A DNA stretch of 64,000 nt from Cololabis saira (lineage: Eukaryota > Chordata > Actinopteri > Beloniformes > Belonidae): NCBI RefSeq assembly GCF_033807715.1, contig NC_084596.1:39162958-39226957 (forward strand). The letters run 5' to 3'. Shown here piece by piece: positions 23,481 through 35,500 of the stretch. The notes under the pieces were generated by a model. It saw only the letters and a program-made list of their open reading frames with translations, did not search any database and was not told where the DNA came from. Made by a program: the position numbers and the translations under genes. The stretch's first letter is position 1. Every line of letters starts with the position of its first letter.

Positions 23481-24353
23481 AACATACAGTACATGTTTGC
23501 AATGGCATGAGGCAATATTTTTGTTTTCCTCGTGGGATTATTTTTTTCCTCTGCAGCTACAAATAGAGTTCATATTTTTTCCTCAACAAACTAGTTCTAT
23601 CTGAAGATTGTGGTTAATCGCACCGCAGAGCTGTCCAGCAACTGCGTTTAGCTGGCGAAGTGGGGAATAAAACCCGTGTAAATGATCCGACCCTGGTCTG
23701 TGAGAGTGTTTGTTTGTGGTTTACTGTGGAAGGTTATGTTTGGTCATCTTACAGCCGCGATCCAACCGAGCCGACGACTCTTTGTTATCTCAGATACTCG
23801 GCCTCCGTGGTTCTGCCTCTGAGCAGGAAAGCGGTAAAAAGTTAAACCATTAGCGATCTTTTCCCTACGTTTGTTATGTGTGGAGCTGCTGCAGCTACAA
23901 CACAGCAACGGGTTACCATGGTTTACAGAATAACGGAACGTAACGATTACAAGTACCGGTGTGTTAAGACAAAACGAAGAGGGAGCACGTTTGTACACAG
24001 TACATAGTGGTCCGAAGAGCATCTCAGGTAGCTTCCAACAGGGCGGCTCCGCCAAGTGATGACGTCAAGACGACCAAGCCCTATAACCCTTTTAAAACCC
24101 GAATATTGGCAATAACCCAAATTTGCACGGCCATGTAAACACCAATAACCCCTTTGAATAACCCGAATTTGCTCATATTCTGGTTTTTAAAAACCCGAAT
24201 ATGAACCCTGGGTTACTCCTTTTAAAACCCGAATATTCGGTCATGCAAACGCCAAACGGGATATCCCGATCAAACGGAACATGAATTTGTTTTCTGCGCA
24301 TGCTCTGTTCCCAAGGAATCTTGATCTTTTGAGTCCAGGACGTAGTTCTAAAC

Positions 24354-24608
24354 ATGGAGAAACGCAAGACCAGGCCACACTTTTGGAGTGAGGAGGAGAC
24401 TAATCACTTCATAAATGTAATGAAGGATATAAACATTTTGGCATTTGTAGATGGTAGAAAGTACCGGGATAGCGAGATTTACAAGAACTTGCGCAAAGCA
24501 GCATTTGTTTTGAATTTGGACACAGGAACAAGAAGTCGAAATGGCGGGAATTGCGTCATGATGTTCCCCGCGCGTCGCTGGTTTGATCGAGATATCCCAA
24601 ATGATTAA
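24354..24608 (+). pseudogene. Myb/SANT-like transposon protein fragment, right arm
   Basis: The 84-codon frame starts MEKRKTRPHFWSEEETNHFI and continues through NILAFVDGRKYRDSEIYKN. This is a Myb/SANT-like domain of the type carried by Harbinger-like elements. Relative to the left-arm copy it lacks a short internal segment after YKN and ends at IPND. It could in principle still be translated, but the helix set is incomplete. Confidence 0.6.
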
Positions 24609-24694
24609 TTACCATGTAAACGGAATATTCTGAATGTTTCAGTAACCGGAATATTAGCAATAACCCGAATTTTGACTGCATGTAAACGTAATTA

Positions 24695-26100
24695 CTTCAA
24701 ATTGTTTCTACTAGTTTTTTGCCTACCACTTCTACATTTTGGTTTCATTTATGTTGAATAAATAAGGACCTGATATAAAATGCATTTACTTGTTATTCAT
24801 CTAAGGATGAACTATTGAAATTCAAGATCTTTCGAAGAACATTTCATTGTTTTATTGAAAGTGAGTTTCTATTTTATATGACAGCATATTTGTCACATTT
24901 GTCCTTTTCTGTAGATTATTACTCAAAAGTTGTTCAGTTAAACCAGTTTTCAAATCGGTTCTGATCATTTCTACACTGGGCCTATACGTCTATGTTCCTC
25001 TAAAGTTAGGCTTATAATATTGTAATGCCTTCAAACTGCAGGAAAGCAAGTGGGACGCTTCCTAAGAGTTCAGGTCTTAATATAACAGTCTGTGGGACGT
25101 CCAAGAACTGCTGCCACAGTATCGGATCACACTGGACTCCAGGAAATAGTGCAAACCAACCTGATGTCATAGTGTCTCTTCTTCTTTAGTCAAACACACT
25201 GCTTAGTTCCGCCCCGTCACATTCCCATTGGACGAAATCAGAATCAAAATTTAGAATCAGCTTTATTGGCCACGTTTGAACATTGCCCGACAAGGAATTT
25301 CACAGGTTATTTCGCTCAGAGGCGGTCCTGGCTACTTTTGCGCCCTGGGCGAACTGTTCATAAATGAATAAGACAAATACATTAAATACATTTATTTGTA
25401 TAAAAAAAAATCCTTGTGTAAATTACATTAATCCTTCACACATTCAAATGTATAACTAATGAATAAAATAAAATGAATAAATACAAATTACAAAAAAAAA
25501 AAAATTGAGTGCTCAGACTGTAGCAGATTTTTTAACCTGGCTCTTCCACCCTTTCACAACAGGTGTAAAGTGGTAAAGTGCAATCTAGAACTTGACTTTT
25601 CTAGCCTTCTTTGCAGCAAAATCATCAATTACATCATCATACGAAATCTGTTGTGCAACTGTATGATTGATGGTGATGATGGCAAGTCCAGGGAGACGCT
25701 CCTGTGATAGTAATACAATAATAGAATAAACAATAATAGTCAGACAAATAATATGAACAATGAAACTACAGTTATTACAATAGGACGTGTAGAATGGAGA
25801 AACTAAAAAATAGAAACAAAACAAAATCAAAACAGTCTGATCGAGAGTATTTGTTTTTAGGGACGCGTACCCATATATTTAGTGGAATTCCCCAACATTG
25901 GGAATTTCCCTAAAGTAAAAAAAAAACCCAAGTTTGAGGCTGTTGAAGAGTCTGTCTATAATCAAGTGAAAACAATCTAAGGAGCTTCAAATTGTGTTTT
26001 TTTATTTATAAAATGATTTAAGTGTTGGGGAAACTTCCTGGCTCTTCACTATCTGTATTCAACGAATGTCTGTGACAAACGTAAACTGTAAAATAATAAC
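24695..26100. other. Gene-free stretch upstream of ripk2
   Basis: No gene. At 25230-25310 there is a fish LINE 3'-end motif (AGAATCAGCTTTATTGGCCA, then AAGGAATTTCACAGG). Otherwise it is AT-rich with short A-runs. Confidence 0.5.
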
Positions 26101-26385
26101 GCCAGTGCTCGAATCTCTAAAAACGTGAAGCCAGTGAACGCATCACGTGAACCCGGAAGCGTGTCGTCACCGGCAACAACAAACCCTCCGTGTTTCAGTG
26201 ATCTTGGTTCGAGTCCACGGCAAACACGCAGAGAGGAGCTGGCGCGGCTGACGGCGCACTTATCCACGGCTGCCAGGAGAAAAGCTCCGGCTGTGAACCG
26301 GGTGGAGTCCCCGCCTCGCATCAGCCCGGGCACCGACGGCTCCAGGTGGGTCGCATGAGCTGGTCCTCCCGCGGGAAGCAGCGCC
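26101..26385 (+). promoter_or_regulatory. Candidate CpG-rich ripk2 promoter and 5' UTR
   Basis: GC and CpG content rises sharply about 285 bp before the ripk2 ATG and stays high through exon 1. It contains a palindromic E-box TCACGTGA at 26143-26150 (USF/TFEB-type) and an ETS-type CCGGAAG at 26153-26159. There is no TATA box. This is the usual layout of a CpG-island promoter. The transcription start is not determinable from sequence. Confidence 0.45.
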
Positions 26386-26588
26386 ATGGAGCCGCCCATG
26401 GCCGCGGCCGCGGGGCGCGTCAACATGGGCAGCCTGACCAGCACGCTGCCCGTCATCCCCTACCAGAAGCTCACCGACCTGTACTTCGTGAGCAGGGGCG
26501 GCTTCGGCACCGTGTTCAAGGCGCAGCACTGCGACTGGAGGACCACCGTGGCCATCAAGTGCCTGAAGCTGGACTCCGTGGGAGAGAG
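26386..26588 (+). CDS. ripk2: ripk2 exon 1 (N-terminus, glycine loop, VAIK)
   Basis: Starts at ATG in the context GCGCCATGG and ends before the donor GTGAGG, leaving two bases of a split Arg codon. It encodes residues 1 to 67 plus part of 68, including the nucleotide-binding loop and the ATP-anchoring lysine. It is strongly GC-rich compared with the later exons. Confidence 0.92.
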
Positions 26589-29500
26589 GTGAGGTGACCG
26601 CCCAGGCCGAGACCCGGTGTTGGCCCAAAAAGTGATTCCTGCCAGAATCTGATTTATTCTGATCTCTGGCCGCGGGAGCGCGCACAGCAGCCCGCTGAAC
26701 GATAGCGCTAAAACGTCAGATTTTCAGATTATGAAGCTCAGGAATGAGACCAAGTCATATTTAGGCTGAAACAACTTTTCATTAACTGTATTTGGCCTTC
26801 AATCAATTTTTGGCAGGTAAAAAGACCCATTTTCAGGAGAGAAATCAGATTCTGGCAGGCAATCACTTTTTGGCACGACACCTGATCAATATACACTTAA
26901 ACATACACTAATGCCTGAATTATACTTCTGCGTTGAATCGAGGCAGAACCTACGGCGTAGGGTACGGCGTAGAGAACGCGGCGACGCGCACCGTACGCCG
27001 AAGGCTCTGCGTTGGTGTAACGCGGAACCATGAATCAGCCTTTAATGATGGCGAATTCATGACATGTTTGCGGATGACACTCTTATGGAAGCCCATTTCC
27101 GCCAGTAAAAGAAAAAAATGAGATTAAATCCCCACGGGAAGTCATGACATAAAAAGTCGAAATTATGAGATATAAAGTCGAAATTATGAGATAGAAAGTC
27201 ATAATTATGAGATAGAAAGTCATAATTATGACTTTTCATCTCATAATTATGACTTTTTATCTCATAATTATGACTTTCTATCTCATAATTTCGACTTTAT
27301 ATCTCATAATTTCGACTTTTTATCTCATAATTATGAATTATCGTGGGGATATTTTTATTTTTAAGGCTAAGTTTTCATCTTTATTTTTTTTCTTTTACTG
27401 GTGGAAATGCGCTTCCATACACTCTTGATTTGATTGATTGAAATTCTTTATTCAGTCACATCACACTACAAGCATTATCAACACAAACATTATCGACAAA
27501 ATGTTCATAGTTTCCCACCCTATTAATAATACTTATTGCTCGTTTTTGTAAGAGGACTATAGGATTTACTGTTGTCTTATACGTCGAGCCCCAAACTCCC
27601 ACACAATACTATATATAAGGTAGTATTAGTGAACAATAAGTTAAATGTAGTGCTTTATGATTTAATATATTTCTGGACTTATACAGGATTGCTATTGACT
27701 TTGCAATCTTTCCTTTTATGTATCTAATATGTTGTTTCCATGTTGATTTACAATCAATAACAACCCCTAAGAATGTTCTATCAGATCAGGATGAGGATTT
27801 GATCAGAATCTACACCTTCAATAAGTTATTTGAAACGGCACCTGACGTCCCACGGTCACGTGACTGCTGTTTAACGATGTCACTCATCTTTTCAGTTAAT
27901 CTTCCTTGGCTTGCTTCCCATAACTTTAAGGGCACAAACTGTGTACCAGCATGTACCTGATTCCCTGACAGTCCTCGAGGACTTCAGGCACAGGATGAAT
28001 CATTATCTGGATTTGTTTTTCTTTATCAGAAACTTTTACCACGTTTAAAAAGAAAGAAAGCAGGAGGACCGGTTTCAGTATCAGCCGCGGGTCTAAGTGA
28101 AGTTGAGCCGAGCCGAGTAGGTAGTGGACCAGCGCCATAGATGACAACAGCAGCCCTCCACAAACCTCCATATCTATATCTCTCCTGTGTAGTGATACCA
28201 ATATGGTTTCAGGATGATCATGTGATGATGATTCTGTGTGATTCATAAGTTAGTCATCATCAATGGTTCAATGGTTTCCTTTAATGATGGAGAACAAGAA
28301 GAAGAAGCTGCAGCTATAAACTAATAGTTATTGTAATTGAAGCGATACCAAGTACTGAGCGGCATTGTAACATAAATCATGACTGAATGTTTTTATTTTT
28401 CAGAGAGAGGAACTGCCTGCTCAAGGAGGCAGAGGTGCTTCACAAAGCCCGGTTCAACTACATCATCCAGATCTTTGGCGTTTGCAATGAGCCCGAGTTC
28501 TTTTGTATCGTCACAGAGTTCATGATCAACGGCTCTCTGGATCAGCTGCTCCATCAGGTAGCTTCAAATAGAGCAACGGGATATCACTATGAAACATTTA
28601 TTTTGAAATAGAAGTAGCGCTTAAACACTGAATACAAAGTTGCTGACATTCCCACACTGGAGAAGTTAGCTTCCGCTCAGCGTTGCCATTATTGTTTTGT
28701 GACTTTTATTGCGCAAATGGATGACGGGAGGGAGTCGCTTTGTTCTTCTGTAACTGTAACTCTGTTTTTGGGACGTTGACATCACTCAACATGAATACTT
28801 AGTTTGTTTTCACTGCGCTGTCAGTGATACAGAAAATAAAAGTGAAACCAAGAAGCATCCAGGCTCTGACGTAACGTTGAAACAAGCAAGAGGCCAGCTC
28901 TCTGGTGTCTGAGGGAAATTCCCACATGTGCTTGTGTGTCTTCATTGCAGTCGGGAAAATAATTGTGCTCTTTCTTGCAACATCTCTGGTCTCTTGTACA
29001 GAAGGAAACGTACCCCGTCCTTGCCTGGCCTTTGCGTCTGAGGATTCTGTATGAAATTGCTCTGGGGGTCAACTTCCTTCATAACATGACCCCGCCCCTC
29101 TTACATCATGACCTAAAGACCCAGAACATACTGCTGGATGGCGAATATCACGTTAAGGTTGGTATTTGGGAAAAATACGTTTTTTTTATTTACGTGATAT
29201 TTACGATTTTAAAAAGTTCATATTTCATAGAAACCATTCCTCCGCTGCATTTTTCACCTCACTGGTCAAACAGCCTTGCTGTTAACCTGAAATCAACAGA
29301 ATAAAAGATCAATTTAAGATCACCAAATCCTTAAAATGTGTTTTTCCGTGAGTTCTCTGTCTCGTTTACGCTTTGCTGCTTCTCCTCGTCAGATTGCAGA
29401 CTTTGGCTTGTCAAAGTGGCGACAGCTGTCAGTGAGCAAAGGCTCGGGGTCCAAGCCCACAGAGATGGAGGGTACAGTGATCTACATGCCCCCCGAGGAG

Positions 29501-32500
29501 TACGAGCCGTCCAAGAACCGGCGGGCTGATGTCAAACATGACATGTACAGGTAAGACAAGTAAGGACAAGTCGGAGCGACTGCGTTCCTATTGATTCTGG
29601 TTAGGTTATATGTGCTATATGGATTGCATCTAAATATGGTTGATGTGCATAAAAATCATGTTGTGATTGGTTGATTACAGCTAAGAGTAATGGATATCTG
29701 AACTTTTGATGACTTGCCTGATAAAATGTGCTGGTGTTTCCTGAACACAAACGTTATTGCAGGAAAAAGAGTTTTTCCTTCCTTGAAAAATGAAACTCTT
29801 TGCCGGCATGGAGTCAGGTTGTCGTCATACCAAAAGAGCTAATGCCACAGACTCTATGTGCTAATCATGTCAGACCAGTAACTCTGCAATGGTCTGATTT
29901 AAAAGAATTGATGAGGGAATTTTTGTTATTGTACAACCAAAGGAAAAGAAATGAAGGACAGAGTGAATCCCTTCGTTTAAGCTTTTTGTGTAAGCGCTTT
30001 GGATTGCTGTAACCAGGCGGTTACACTTCCCCATAGCAGCTTCTCTGGTTAGCGTCTCATAAAACCCGTGTGCTCTGAAGGGGAATGCCAACTGAAAACT
30101 TTGAAGCAATTTTCAATCCCCTAACAATCCCCTTGTTAACTTTCATTATTGCATCATAGCTACGCCATCATCATGTGGGAGGTCCTGTCACGGCAGATAC
30201 CATTTGAAGGTAACTTATTTATTTTTAACCAGACCGCTGTGTTTAATTAAATCAATATTTGTTCCTCTTTTCCATTTTATTTTCGAATTGCTGACGTGTG
30301 TCTATTTGTGTCCTCAGAGGTGACCAACCCCATGCAGATCATGTTTAGCGTGCTGCGTGGGAAGCGTCCTGACACCAGCCCGGACAGCTTGCCCGCTGAC
30401 ATCCCCAGCAGGGAGACACTCATCACTTTAATGACCTCTGGCTGGACCGCCAACCCGGACGAACGACCCTCCTTCCTCAGTAAGCTCATCCAAACACCGG
30501 AACCGCAGGAATCTCTCTAACGAGACCATGCGTTTGATGACAGCAGGTTTAACCGGCTCCACTGTTGGAAGTGACATACATTTCTCACGTTGCATAACAG
30601 CAAAATCATGCAAAACCTTCTATGAAGAAACCACTGACTAAGTAGTTTAGTTTAGTTTATTTCGGTCATGACATCACTAAAAAAAAAAACAATAAAAATG
30701 ACAACAAGAAAACTAATACACTGTTCAAAGAAAACATTACAAAAAACTTCCAATATACAAATACCATCTAGACTGAAAAAGGTGTAGGCTGAAGCAAAGC
30801 TTATTATTTGCCTAGCCTCAAAAAGATTATTTAAAGTAATGAAATGAAAGCAAGAAGTAAGAGACAAAATTTCCTCAAGAAATAAAAAAAATTTAAAATA
30901 AAGGTGCAGTCTACATGTTACCTTCATCCTTAAAAAATCAAATCACTAATTAAATAAATACCCAACTCAACATAGCAAGCATCACCACTCATTAATTTGA
31001 TATAAAGAAATCATCCTTCTTTTCAATGTTTTTTTAAATAAGGTTAAGGTTCTACATGATTTCAAATCCCTATCTAATTTATTCCATACATCCACCGCTG
31101 CCACTGTAGTGCATCTCAGTTTGGTGTTGGTTCTGATTGTTGATTTCCTGTATATGTATTAGTATTAATTCTTGCCACATGATTAATCACTTTTTGACCC
31201 CAAAACTCCAAAAAGATACAGATTTAAAAAAGAAAACGGTGACCGTGATACTTTTATGATTGTTACAGTCACTAGGGTTTACAAGAAGCGTCTGATAATC
31301 TAATATTTCACACAGTTTATAACACTTTTAGGTTGAAGAGCCAAAATGTCTGCAGTCACATCAAATGGCATATCTTCAAAGAGGAAAAATAACTCTGCAC
31401 TTGAGTTTGAAATGTAAACAAAGTCCCCCTACTGATGTGAATCTTCACATCGTGGTGCGTTTGTATCCCTGAAGTGGCTTGACATTTCAATACGAAGTCA
31501 TTAAAAAGTGTCAACTTTTATTAAAAGGGCATCAGTCTGCAACAGAGTAATGGTTTTGACATATGATCAGCTGTTCAGAAGAATATGATACTATGTTATT
31601 AAGTACATAAACTACAGAGCTGTCCAACCCCCCACCGCCTTCCCTAGAAGCTACAGCTCACTTCTGCAGGTATTAATACTTTAGTTCCCTGATTTGAGAC
31701 AAACAAATGACAAAAAATTATAAAGAAGTGTTTGAGTTGTAGCTGCAGCTTGTGCTCTAATTATAAATCAGTATTTTTAACCACCACCTTCCACCATAGG
31801 TTTGTTTAACACGGCAGAGTAAGTTTAATAGCTTTATTTTTATGACAAAATGACATGTAAGAAAGCTGTAACTCATGGAACGCTCACAGCACTTATGTGG
31901 TGCTGTAGTGGTGATTATACGGAAGTATAGTTCACTATAAGTATAGTGCTCGTAAATAGAGCTGGGTATCATCACTGACCTCCCGATACGATACGATTCC
32001 GATACACTAGGTCCCAAGACAATACGATTTCCGATACGATTCGATATAGATATTCTAGTTACAATAACGGAATAACGTGATCCTTCCATCGCCACGTCCG
32101 GCCAGAGAAGCCTCACCCTGACTGGTGGAAAGAAGCGGCCTGCTCACTCCTCAGGTTAAAGAGGAGACTTGAGCTCAGTGCAGGGCCTCCCGGGGCTGTT
32201 AGAGGGAGCAATGCCCAGGACTAACTTAGGAAGGAGCACTGGGTGATAAAATGGGGGGGAAAAATCGGGATTTAAAAAAAAAAAAAAAAAAAAAATTTTT
32301 TTTTTTTTTTTTTTTTTAAATCGATACTTGGATTTATGTATCGATAATCGTTCCTACACATGTATATCGATGAAATATCGATATATCGATATTTTTAACC
32401 CACCCCTACTGTTGTTAGTATTGTGAGTCTGAGGACTTTGCCAAATTGATTCACTGTGCGGTGTTACAGAAATGGTAAATACGTGATGGACACCATTGCT

Positions 32501-35500
32501 CGCTCCGTCACTTTCACAGGCTTGTCCAAATAAGCCCATCTGAAACGATGGAGTCGGGGTTTCCACTTCAACCTCCTCTCCTCCAGTGTTTAAAATGTAA
32601 TGCTAATTTCACGCAGCACCACAAGAGGAATCTCCCGGTCTGTCTATCTGTCACTAACCTAAAGAACAAAACAAGCCAAAAATCCATAACGCCTAAAATG
32701 ATAAAATACAAAAAGTACAAATAAATACATAATTGTACTTTCATGATAAAATTATGAAGTAATAATGAATATAAAAAAGAAATCACTGAAGCCTTGCTCC
32801 ATTACAGATGTAATATCTGGAAATGATTGAAGTTTGTCTCTATCTTTTTCTTTTTGACAACTGTGTTGCCATCTCAGAGTGTTTGATTGAGTTGGAGCCC
32901 ATGGTGAGGACGTTCGATGAAATGGACTTTCTGGAGGCCGTGCTGGAGATCAAGAGGTCAAAGGTACGATATTAAAACATGAGTCACAGTCGGTGACACA
33001 CGCCGGAAGAAAAAAGAAGAAGAAAAAAATGATTTCCCCTTAACACATCCTTCCCCTTTTCAGTGTTTGTGTGTGTGGGGGTGGGGATTATTGCTTCAGC
33101 CCTGTTGTCACCCCCCCGTGTTTTACATTAAAGTAATGGTGACCAGGCTGTAATTGTGTTGAAAACACTAAAAGACATGTTGTTGTTATATTTTATTATT
33201 ATTACTATGGTGCATTTTGTTTCTGTGACCCTCTCATTTACATTAATATGAGGAATTAACTGGTTAAAAGTGCCTTTTGGAATAACAACAATAAAACTGG
33301 TTATAACTCGACTGATAATCAATGGGACACAGCTAACTGTCACTGGTAAAATCAGATTAATACTAAAGGGGAGGAAATGTATGTTTATTGGGGAGAGTGG
33401 TAGTTAAATGGTAGTAGTAGTAGTAGTCGTAATAATATTTAACCTTGTGGTAAGACACTTCAGAGTTCTTCCTCTTCACATTTTCAAAATTGTTTTATCA
33501 TAATTCCTGTTTTTGTAAATTTAGTGTTTGATTTCCTTTTTTTGTCTGTTTTTCCTTGTGTCCAAGGTTTATTACATTTCTTTAATCGTATTCTCTGAGT
33601 TTTCCTTCTAACCTGTGGTGTTTCATGTTTTCCACCCACATCCACAGCTGATGCAGCAAACTGGCTGCTGTTCAGCTCAGACGGTGTGTAAGAAGATAAA
33701 TAAGGAGGAATCCCTGGCTGTGTTGACGGAGCGGCCGTGTCTGTCGCCTGTAAGTGTTCCCTCAACCTCACCCACACTAATACAGGAAAACTTTGTTATC
33801 TTTCTGGAAATAATCTCAAAACCGTTGATGACAAGACGGCAGTGCAGAAATATGAGCTATTTCTATTCAACATTTTGGCATTTTATTATGTTTGCATGGA
33901 CATATTCATGAACCTGGACTCTTTATGTGGCAGATGTGCAGCTCACAGTCCTACCCCTCCCACGACACAGACGTATCTCTGCCAGGAGCCCTCACCATGA
34001 GCAACGTTTCTCCTTTTCAACGTAAGAACACCTGTTGACCTTCCTCTTACCACCTTGAGCTTCGACTTTACCATCATCCTTTATACATTCATCAGTCTTT
34101 TAACAAAGATTGTTGAAGTCTTAGCTGAAATTACCACATTGTTGTAGTACTAAAGCTCCCTTTTATGATTTAAGATCCAATAAAAGAATGTCTAGTTCCC
34201 TTTTTTTAAGCTTTATACTGAAAGAGATGATAAGTGGTCATATTATGTCAGAGCATTTGATTTGACAGCGAGTTCAATTGAACGTTCACTCTCAAGACGG
34301 ACATTTTAATTGATTGTTAGAGTTCTACGTTTATTCTTATAAGGCCCGAGCACCACAATACACTTTGACCTTCACTGATGAAATTTGTGACAGATGTATC
34401 AAACTAAGACCTACAAACAAGTGTCTCTGAGCCCTGCCTTAACTCTCACAGGGGGGTCTGCCTTCCTGAACAGAATATGTCATTTTTCCTGTATTTTGGT
34501 AATTTCCAACCAACTGCTCCCACATATTTAATCAGATTGGCTCAAAACTTTGATGTACAGTCTAGACACATGGCCGATGCTAAATTATAATATAATCTGG
34601 TCCAATACTGATGTGTACGATTGTAGTCTGAGCCTGAACACATCGACAGAGTAATATTCAGGAGCGGATGTAGTAACACCTGTTGGCAACAGGGAATGTC
34701 ATGTTTTACATGACGCATCCCTGCTCTAAGTGAGATAAAGTACATTTATTAATGGATAGCCCCTTGAGATGAATCATCTCGTTTTCGAGGGGGTCCAACA
34801 AAAAACATACAACACAGTACAAAACAGTTACATACAACATACATAATACATAAGACTCTCACACACCAACCCGCCCACACACCAGTCCCCAGGACCTACC
34901 ACACCTGAAGAACACAAGTAAATACTGCATATAATGCAGTAATAGCAACAAAAACAACAATATTAATATTAATAATAGTCATTGTCATCATCATTATGAT
35001 ACAATATATGAAGAAATAGATACATTATATATAGAATAAAAATGAAATGAGAAGGCGATACCACTAGAGGCAACTACATGGTTTATTGAGGTTGGAATAT
35101 AGTGAGTTTTTAAAGAGGTGTAATGAATTAAGTTGTCTTATATTGAAGGGTAAATTGTTCCAGTCTGATGGGGCTTTGAACTTAAAAGCACGTCTGCCAA
35201 TTTCTTTAAACGTTAAAGGAACGAAAAAGAAGGGTTGCTGAGTGTTTCTGAGAGAATATGAGGATGTATATGGAATCAAATATTGTTTTGAGCCGATTTA
35301 TCTCAAACCCGATGACTGACAGAGAAAACTGAGATTTGTACTGGATAAACTTAAAGTAAACTAAAAGTAATAAAGTTTTGTCCATGGACACAAACGGCGC
35401 AGCGTCATTCGCCATGAAACAGAAAGTGGACATGTGTGGGGGAAAAAATCCTCAAAAATAACCTGTTTGTCCGTCAAAGGGGAGATTCATTGATCCCTTT

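Larger units (their letters stand above)
21352..24694. mobile_element. 3.3-kb inverted-repeat DNA transposon (Harbinger/ISL2EU-like) with nested hAT
   Basis: The first about 480 bp (21352-21830) and the last about 460 bp (24232-24694) are inverted copies with high similarity. Shared strings include TTCGGGTTATTGCTAATATT and CCGTTTACATG. Each arm contains the same short Myb/SANT-like frame, on opposite strands. Between the arms lie a YqaJ-associated-like exon at 21914-22099 and an independent hAT insertion. Harbinger and ISL2EU elements are known to carry Myb-like, THAP or YqaJ proteins. The superfamily call is inference. No intact transposase is visible. Confidence 0.65.

Noticed and set aside
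26260..26685. 141-codon minus-strand frame over ripk2 exon 1
   Set aside because: GC-rich antisense shadow of a certain exon.
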